Part shown: positions 56,410 through 64,000 of the stretch, piece by piece
Numbering within the stretch: the first letter of the stretch is position 1
How the letters are laid out: each line of letters starts with the position of its first letter
Origin: Lasiosphaeria ovina
Taxonomy: Eukaryota; Ascomycota; Sordariomycetes; Sordariales; Lasiosphaeriaceae
NCBI GenBank assembly: GCA_033439765.1
Contig: JAULSN010000004.1
Span: 3,172,001 to 3,236,000 of the forward strand
Direction: 5' to 3'
Length of the DNA stretch: 64,000 nucleotides
The notes under the pieces: generated by a model
Databases searched by the model: none
Told to the model about the DNA's origin: nothing
Seen by the model: only the letters and a program-made list of their open reading frames with translations
Made by a program: the position numbers and the translations under genes

Positions 56410-58118
56410 CTACGCAAGTTCATACCTCACCCGGCTCGCGCCAGACAGCTCGTGGGCGCCGCCCGCTTCAGATTCCATGGGAGCCGCCAGTTCGAAAACA
56501 TGCGGAGGCGGCAGCGGCGCCGCCGGCGACTGCGGCGACTGCGGCTTCTCGTTCTTCAGCGCCTGCTCCGGGCCCTGGGGGCGCGGCGACACTGGAAACA
56601 GCACTTCGATGGTGCGCCGGGCATTGCGACGGCTGCGCGCCCGCCTGAAGAAGATGGCCAGCGCGCTGATGGTAGCTACCGCGGCCACGCCGCCGACCAG
56701 GCCGCTGCTGTTGGACGCCCCAAAGTTCTCGACCGAGAAAAGCGTTTTCAGGTCGGCCGAGTCGAATCCACCGTCGGGCGTCCGTCCGCTTTTGGGTGGG
56801 AGGGGATCGTGTTAGACCAGGGACGGCGCAGGGAAGACATTAGGACAAGACTACTCACTTTGCGTTGTAGTACTCCTGGATCTGGGCCGCAGGCATGTAG
56901 GCCGCTGGCTTCGAAGCGTACGCGTCCTTCCACGCGAGGCTTCCCGAGTCGAAGACGGCGAGGCCCTGCGCGAACGGGTCCGGGGTGTCGAACACGGCGT
57001 CGTAGGCGTCGGCAGACGCAGACGTGTTCTGCGTCGGGTCGACGCCACCGATGGCCAGGACCTGGCCGCCGCCGACGGCGTTGCAGGTCAGGCCGTAGCG
57101 CGGGTGCCGGGCGGGGTGGTCGGCCTTGATCCAGCGGAAGCCCGGGAGCGTGAGCACAAAGGCCTCGTCGTAGGACACCGCCGCCGAGCCGAGCTCCCCC
57201 GCCCAGCCGCCGTACACGAGCAGCTCGTACGTGCGGTTGTTAGACAACGAGGCCGCCAGGGAGTCCCTGGAAATTTGCGTTATTGTTGATGTTGCTGTTG
57301 TTATTGTCGACAGACCCTATCAGCCGTCGGCTATTTTAGCACCGCCCCCTAGCTGTCTGTGGCCGATCGATAGCTGACTTACCGCCGAGAAGGAAGCCGG
57401 AGCCGCCGCCGCTTGCCACCTGCCCTCCGTAAGTCCTCGGTTGGTTGGTAAAGCGCCCGTCAGCCGTGGCATTCAGGTTTTGCCAGGTTGCGCCCCCTGT
57501 CCCGTCTGGCGCAAACGACTAGAGTCCCTGTGCATACGAGGCGCCTTTACCGGATATGGGGTTGGCACCGGCAAATCCGGTGTGCAGGACTTGGTTCTTG
57601 TCGTCCACCCAGATGCCCCCGTCCCTTAGATTCGGGGCCCCCGAAAGCTTCGACGTTGAATGCAGTGCCACCGAGGCATTGGTCCAGTCCTTGGACAGAT
57701 CGATAGACAGTAAGGTATTCGCTGGCAACGCCGAAAGTGTCAGGAGGGGTGTGGCCGGCTCTCGTAACAGGATTCGACGTAGGAGACCTTACAGTACTGA
57801 TAGACGATGCCGCCTCCACTGGAGTATGAGAATTCTTTGCCGTCGATATACACTCAGCTATTGAGCATAGCAGCTTTCGGGTTAGGTTGTCGGTCAGCAA
57901 GAAATGCGAAGAGACATACAACCCGCTCGACAAGGCTTACATGAGTGATAAGCCCTCCTTAGGAAGACCGGTGCGGCAACGGCAACCATTCGCTTGTCGT
58001 GCTGCGATGGAATGGGAGAGTGTTTCGTGCAAGAGGCAACTGCAGCGCAGATAAGGCACCAAAAAAGGGATATTATTCTCTTCGACATGGCCATAATACC
58101 GGCGGCAGAGGCAGCCAT
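56410..58118 (-). pseudogene. decayed Kelch-repeat single-pass membrane protein gene
   Basis: Pieces of one fungal Kelch membrane protein lie in order. They are a signal-like start (ATG at 58118 or 58088, RIISLFWCLICAAVASC); FLRRAYHS; VYIDGKEFSYSSGGGIVYQY; SNTLLSIDLSKDWTNASVAL; GGIWVDDKNQVLHTGFAG; SFAPDGTGGATWQNLNATAD; FLLGG; YELLVYGGWAGEL; FVLTLPGFRWIKADHPAR; and AVGGGQVLAIGG. A membrane span (GLVGGVAAVATISALAIFF) and a Pro-rich cytosolic tail follow. TAG at 57519-57521 stands where relatives have Trp (GL-W-SF). TGA at 57854-57856 also replaces a probable Trp unless a later acceptor is used. About 100 residues of middle Kelch repeats are missing after FLLGG, and the flanking intron phases (1 and 2) disagree. 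Some introns remain normal (57388-ish GTAAGT, 56859-ish GTGAGT). Not functional as read. Confidence 0.75.
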
Positions 58119-58942
58119 GAGAGAATCAACAACAAGATGGCCTAGATATCGGAGAAAGGCAGACAAGTTCACAACAAAAGACGGTTGCCCAGAACGCGTA
58201 GACAACGTGACTAAGTACCTACCTAGGAAATGTAGGTAGTGCCCTGGGAGGCGAACTGCCCCTTGTTTGGCCGATGCCGTGGACTTGGCTTGGACTGTAA
58301 GCTAAGGCCTCGACGGAGTTGACGGGATATGGAATAGCACGAATAGAAGAGCGTAGACGACCACAAGCAACATAGTCGTTATTTCCATCTCACCATAAAC
58401 GAGGCGGTGCCTTGCGTGACGACTTCTCCGAAATATGACCCTTTCCGTCTTTCTTTCTTTCGTTCCGTCTGAATATGAAGTATTCTTTTGCTCCCTTGCT
58501 GCCGTTTCAAACAGGGGGGCAGTCAAGAATTAAATTTTGCTAATCTTGAGCGGTTCGGACGGTTATGGATGGGCCGGACCAAAAAGAAACGGCGTGGGTT
58601 GATCAAGTCAGAGAGCGCTTGTGATCCACTCGATCGCCCCTTCGGAAAAGAAGGAAAAGAAACCACGGAAAGAAAAACGAATTTTTTTAATGCATGCCGG
58701 TTACGAGCGGTTGTCAAGGTGAACTCAAGAAATAAAAGCGTGGACAATCTAGAACGCCTTTGTTCTGTGTGGTTAGTAGTGTGGAAGAAACGCTCATACA
58801 TAGTGGTGATAGAGTCGGGGTTGGGTGTAAATAAACATCAGGGCTCCAGGGGGCCGATTGTGGTGCGGAACAAAATAAAGAAGGCCACTGGCAGAGCGAC
58901 TAAAAGGAAGAGCCTTGGGAAAGGACCAAAGACGCCGAAGCA
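58119..58942. other. intergenic
   Basis: No gene is supported. A plus-strand frame running through 58488-59108 crosses the antisense of the tRNA and has no domain. Confidence 0.65.
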
Positions 58943-58948
58943 AAAAAG
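58943..58948 (-). terminator. RNA polymerase III terminator of tRNA-Pro
   Basis: A T6 run on the minus strand starts four bases after the tRNA 3' end, the usual Pol III stop signal. Confidence 0.8.
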
Positions 58949-58952
58949 AACG

Positions 58953-59067
58953 GGCTCAATCGGGATTCGAACCCGAGACCTCGCACATGCTTGTTTACTT
59001 GTTCAACAAGTAAGGGAGTTCAGAAGAACTACCCGAAGCGCGAATCATACCACTAGACCATTGAGCC
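58953..59067 (-). tRNA. tRNA-Pro(CGG) with a 44-nt intron
   Basis: The acceptor arms GGCTCAA and TTGAGCC pair fully. The D-arm is GTCTAGTGGTATGAT and the T-arm is TCGGGTTCGAATCCCGA. The anticodon stem CGCGC pairs with GTGCG (one G-U), leaving the loop TT-CGG-G-T, so the anticodon is CGG (proline). The intron lies at the standard place, after base 37 (59031-58988, 44 nt). It holds a 19-nt near-palindrome (58995-59013) able to form a 9-bp hairpin. The discriminator is C. Internal A and B boxes are intact. Exonic length is 71 nt. Confidence 0.93.
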
Positions 59068-60160
59068 AGAACAGATCCTTGTTGCTTGGTGGAAACCAAG
59101 CTGACTAGGAGCGGGTATAATGGGGAGTCAGGATGGAGAAAGTGATTTTGAGCAATTGCCGAGTCGAAACATGTGGACAATGTAACGTGCTTGTTTGGTG
59201 ACTCACAAACGAAGAAGGAACGAAATGTTGCTGCTTTCAAGGTTCGCTTTCATCTTCCCCGTCTCATCAAGTCCGCCCAGTTGCCCGACGAAGCAGCAAC
59301 GGGCGGAAGCAAGCAAAAATAATTATTCCTCGATGATTTCCCCTTGTAAAAATGGCCAAATCTTAGAAATATTCTCATCTGATACGCCTGCACAGATGGG
59401 TAACAGGTCTCAGTGGCAATGGCTATAAATCTGAGGAAGGCTCAGTGGGCCGATGATATTATCGGGCAAGCATTCCAGGAAGGCGCAGGTCATGGAGAGT
59501 TTTTGGCGCAACTCGGATGTCAAGGGGTCATGTCCCCTTGTGCCATCCAGCCTGCGGCTCCAGTCACTGGCCCCAGTTGGAGGGAAGCCGCATCTTGATA
59601 GGCTCAGCCACATGCACGTGCCACCGCCTGGCTGATGCGCCACCGCCCTCAATTCAATAACTTGGAACTTGTCCTTTTCAATGAGGGGAGGGGACAACAA
59701 GCTCCAGAGCTGTCCGCATCCCGGTTGCTGCATCAAGACGACACTCTGGCGAACAGCTCTCGACGACACTCGAACGAACGCTGCGACTGCTACTCTCCCA
59801 CCACAGCGGTACCTTAGCTGAGCCGTAGCGAGGTAGCTGGATCGGCAGGGATTTCGTAGAGCAACTCAGGGTTAAGCCTTTCACTTTCTTTTCTCCCCGG
59901 CCACCAGGTGCCCCGTCGCTCCACCTGGCCCGACGCTCGACATTCGCCCCGACCGAGCTCCGATCCCCAGGTATTTCGTACGCCAGGCTCTTTCCCCGGC
60001 ACACGCATGTGCCTCTGGGCTAATAGCGACTTGCGCAGTCACCAACAAGACAGGCGCCTGCTTACTTCCCACATTACTGCTCGCGGAGCAAAACCATTTA
60101 ATTGCCATCAACCTGGGCCGTCATCCTACCCCCGAAAAGGCACCACAGACACCGGGCACG
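59068..60160. other. intergenic, SEC23 promoter region
   Basis: No gene is supported. The right end is the leader and promoter of SEC23. Confidence 0.65.
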
Positions 60161-62722
<2,562 letters not shown>

Positions 62723-63263
62723 CTATAATGTGAAGAGAGACGGGCAAGACAGGGATGGAAATGAGACGTGTTTCGGCTGATGCGTCAGGAGTGACAGAGC
62801 CGCCTCTTCTTGTGCTGTGCTCTGAGATGGCTTTCTGAATGTCTAGCGTACTGTTATCAAGGTTCATATCATAAAAATTAGATTTTTGAACCTCCTGCTA
62901 CTCATATACTGTATGCAAAACAATCGCCGACGGCTGTCGCCTCCGTATACTTGGCCAGTCTGGTGGTAAATATCCCCTACTTTATGGGAAAAGGGGAAAA
63001 GAATGGGGAAAGGGTGTCTTTTGGTGAGAATGCCAAGCCTTTGTCGATGTGGCTAGTGTTGGTTGTGCAACTGTGGCTCGGTTCTCCACACTTTGCCCCG
63101 CATGAAATCCCAGCCACATCCCGTGAAATTCTTAGGGCAGGTGTGGTAAATCCCACAATTACCAATTTTTTTTTTTTTAGATTTCGTTGTCTTGATCTTT
63201 GGCAGGGCTGCATCTTCGACCACAACACCATCCAAGTGCATCTTGACCTAAACAGCCGTCACC
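62723..63263. other. intergenic, RPL12 promoter and leader
   Basis: No gene is seen. A T14 run at ~63164-63178 precedes the leader, a common feature of fungal ribosomal protein promoters. Confidence 0.65.
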
Positions 63264-64000
63264 ATGCGTAGGTACTCCCCATTTAGGACCATTCGAATTA
63301 CTGCGAAATTGCTAATTGTCGTGGCCGTTCACAGCTCCTAAGTTGGACCCCAATGAGATCAAGGTGATGTAGGGAAATTCCGCCTCAGCGACGAGCCCCA
63401 ACCCGCACCGAGCAAAACTGACGGTTTCGCAGCCACCTTCTCGCCACCGGCGGTGAGGTCGGCGCTTCGTCCGCGCTTGCCCCCAAGATCGGTCCCCTCG
63501 GTCTGTCCCCGAAGAAGGTCGGCGAGGATATCGCCAAGGCCACTGGTGACTGGGTATGGAAACCCCCCCTGTCCGCACGCGAAATGGATATATACGATGG
63601 GCAATTGCACGAAAGAATGGCGCATCTAACAAGATTTTTTTGCACTACTACAGAAGGGCCTCCGCGTCACGGTCAAGCTCACAATCCAGAACCGTCAAGC
63701 GGCCGTCTCGGTCGTGCCCACCGCCTCATCACTCATCATCCGCGCGCTCAAGGAGCCCCCCCGCGACCGCAAGAAGGAGAAGAACATCAAGCACAGCAAG
63801 TCTGTCGCTCTGGAGGAGATCATCGAGATTGCGCGGACGATGCAGCACAAGTCCTTCTCCAAGACCCTGGAGGGAGGAGTCAAGGAGATTCTGGGAACGG
63901 CGAACAGCGTCGGATGCCAGGTGGATGGGAAGAGCCCCAGGGATATCACAGCCGCGATCGAGGCGGGCGAGATTGAGAGTATGTGGAACTCCTCCCCAGA
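63264..64000 (+). CDS. RPL12: 60S ribosomal protein L12 (uL11), 3' end outside the window
   Basis: uL11 forms the GTPase-associated centre with 25S rRNA and the P-stalk. The coding exons are 63264-63267, 63335-63368, 63433-63553 and 63654-63978. A fourth intron begins at 63979 (GTATGT), and the last few codons (after GEIE) lie beyond the window. The first coding exon is just ATG C; joined to CT CCT AAG it gives [12 protein letters not shown]. Splicing then yields [20 protein letters not shown] and [20 protein letters not shown]. The intron after a few codons is usual for fungal ribosomal protein genes. Leu replaces the common Phe/Tyr in MPPK(F)DPNE. The identification is certain. Confidence 0.95.

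Noticed and set aside
58488..59108. 206-codon plus-strand frame overlapping the tRNA
   Set aside because: It reads through the antisense of a tRNA gene, and its residues IGIRTRD reflect the T-arm. No domain.

Overview
The window is nuclear DNA of a filamentous ascomycete (Pezizomycotina, most likely Sordariomycetes). The evidence is short GT-AG introns (about 50-110 nt, two longer) with CTAAC/CTGAC-like branch sites, intergenic spacers of 0.5-3.6 kb with C/T-rich runs, and fungal families such as GH115, DUF3431, a LOV-PAS photoreceptor, Gpc1 and a fungal Kelch membrane protein. The species cannot be fixed from the sequence alone.

Layout. 1-6.7 kb: the 3' part of a Sec7/PH ARF-GEF gene (+) and SRP72 (-). 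8.8-16.3 kb: a tandem array of four related minus-strand genes for small proteins with an FHA-like domain, each followed upstream by a related TATA promoter and more shared non-coding DNA. An orphan gene interrupted by a stop (17.9-18.8 kb) and a secreted GH115 alpha-glucuronidase (20.1-23.2 kb) follow. This 8.8-23.2 kb block looks accessory and lies between housekeeping genes. 24-31 kb: NAA20 (NatB catalytic subunit), an unrecognised acidic protein preceded by a long CAGCA repeat, and a DUF3431 membrane protein with an acidic tail. 32-34 kb: a LOV-PAS blue-light receptor gene broken by several one-base shifts. 37.9-50.8 kb: CDH1 (APC/C activator), GPC1 (glycerophosphocholine acyltransferase), SMC1 (cohesin) and TFIIE-alpha. 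52-56 kb: a family X DNA polymerase (Pol4-like) and a MAPEG/microsomal GST. 56.4-58.1 kb: a decayed Kelch gene. 59 kb: tRNA-Pro(CGG) with an intron. 60-64 kb: SEC23 and RPL12, the latter cut by the window end.

The housekeeping genes are independent units. They cover secretion (Sec7 GEF, SRP72, Sec23), chromosome and cell-cycle work (Smc1, Cdh1, Pol4), transcription and translation (TFIIE-alpha, L12, tRNA-Pro) and lipid or protein modification (Gpc1, MAPEG, Naa20). No biosynthetic cluster, CRISPR array or intact transposon was seen. The least explained content is the FHA-like array with its repeated promoter cassette. Second comes the concentration of broken genes: LOV-PAS, Kelch, the orphan gene and the fourth FHA-like copy.
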